NCBI GenBank assembly: GCA_002478505.1
Contig: DLOP01000178.1
Location: forward strand, 26,011 to 32,568
Direction: 5' to 3'
DNA from: Lachnospiraceae bacterium UBA7481
GTDB lineage: Bacteria; Bacillota; Clostridia; Lachnospirales; Lachnospiraceae
DNA length: 6,558 nt
In this document: positions 6,464 through 6,558 of the stretch, piece after piece
Position numbering within the stretch: the stretch's first letter is position 1
How the letters are laid out: the number at the start of each line of letters is the position of its first letter
Program-made: the position numbers and the translations under genes
Notes under the pieces: generated by a model
What the model saw: the letters and a program-made list of their open reading frames with translations, nothing else
Database searches by the model: none
What the model was told of the DNA's origin: nothing

Positions 6464-6492
6464 TTGACAATCTAACAGGGATTCGATATAAT
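6464..6492 (+). promoter_or_regulatory. Consensus sigma-A promoter of the tRNA gene
   Basis: TTGACA (6464-6469), exactly 17 bases, then TATAAT (6487-6492) is a perfect consensus vegetative promoter. Transcription should begin near 6499, about 39 bases before the tRNA 5' end. Such strength is usual for stable-RNA genes. It lies 55 bases after the clpB stop, and I see no convincing terminator for clpB before it. Confidence 0.92.
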
Positions 6493-6534
6493 AGCAAAGC
6501 AGGTTGAAAATAAGGTCACAAACTACTTTGCTAT
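6491..6534. repeat. Inverted repeat spanning the tRNA transcription start
   Basis: ATAGCAAAG (6491-6499) and CTTTGCTAT (6526-6534) are perfect nine-base inverted copies separated by 26 bases. The left copy begins in the -10 box and runs to the expected start site, so most of it should not be in the transcript. The right copy ends three bases before the tRNA. It could be a protein-binding symmetry or chance. Confidence 0.6.
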
Positions 6535-6537
6535 TCT

Positions 6538-6558
6538 GGGGTCTTAGCTCAGCTGGGA
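6538..6558 (+). tRNA. tRNA gene, 5' part only (possibly tRNA-Ala)
   Basis: The last 21 bases match the start of a tRNA: a seven-base acceptor strand GGGGTCT (6538-6544), the TA at tRNA positions 8-9, the D-stem strand GCTC (6547-6550), and the D loop beginning AGCTGGGA with its conserved A and GG. The strong promoter 45 bases upstream fits. The anticodon lies beyond the window, so the isotype cannot be read; the acceptor and D-arm sequence resemble clostridial tRNA-Ala, with tRNA-Val a less likely alternative. It may be the first of a tRNA cluster. Confidence 0.87.

Overview
The window looks like chromosomal DNA from a low-to-mid GC Gram-positive anaerobe of the Clostridia, most likely a Lachnospiraceae member. 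The support is a HrcA-type CIRCE operator ahead of clpB, consensus sigma-A promoters, strong AAGGAG-type ribosome sites, a VTC/DUF4956 gene pair of the kind common in that group, and a HAMP-less multi-spanning chemoreceptor. The genus is an inference; no rRNA or species marker is present.

Layout. (1) Bases 38-1453, plus strand: a two-gene unit encoding a VTC-domain polyphosphate-polymerase-like protein and, 24 bases later, a DUF4956 membrane protein. It closes with a long hairpin and T-run at about 1488-1532. The unit may begin upstream of the window. (2) Bases 1575-3059, minus strand: a methyl-accepting chemotaxis protein with six predicted membrane helices, convergent with the first unit. 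(3) Bases 3060-3822: a gene-poor stretch. It starts very AT-rich, then holds about 250 bases of ordinary-looking sequence without a credible gene, a strong orphan hairpin terminator (3584-3626), and the clpB control region (CIRCE, overlapping promoter, leader hairpin, ribosome site). (4) Bases 3823-6408, plus strand: a full-length clpB disaggregase with all nucleotide-binding and pore-loop residues intact. (5) Bases 6409-6558: a consensus sigma-A promoter followed by the first 21 bases of a tRNA gene cut by the window end.

How it works together. The VTC and DUF4956 proteins plausibly form one membrane-associated machine: a cytosolic triphosphate-tunnel enzyme beside a small membrane protein, loosely like the catalytic and membrane parts of the yeast VTC complex. 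That partnership is inferred from adjacency. The chemoreceptor and clpB are separate transcription units; clpB is expected to be heat-shock controlled through HrcA. The most interesting points are the VTC/DUF4956 pair, the CIRCE element with a shifted right arm overlapping the clpB promoter, and the unexplained 3330-3626 stretch. I did not find a clearly new system.
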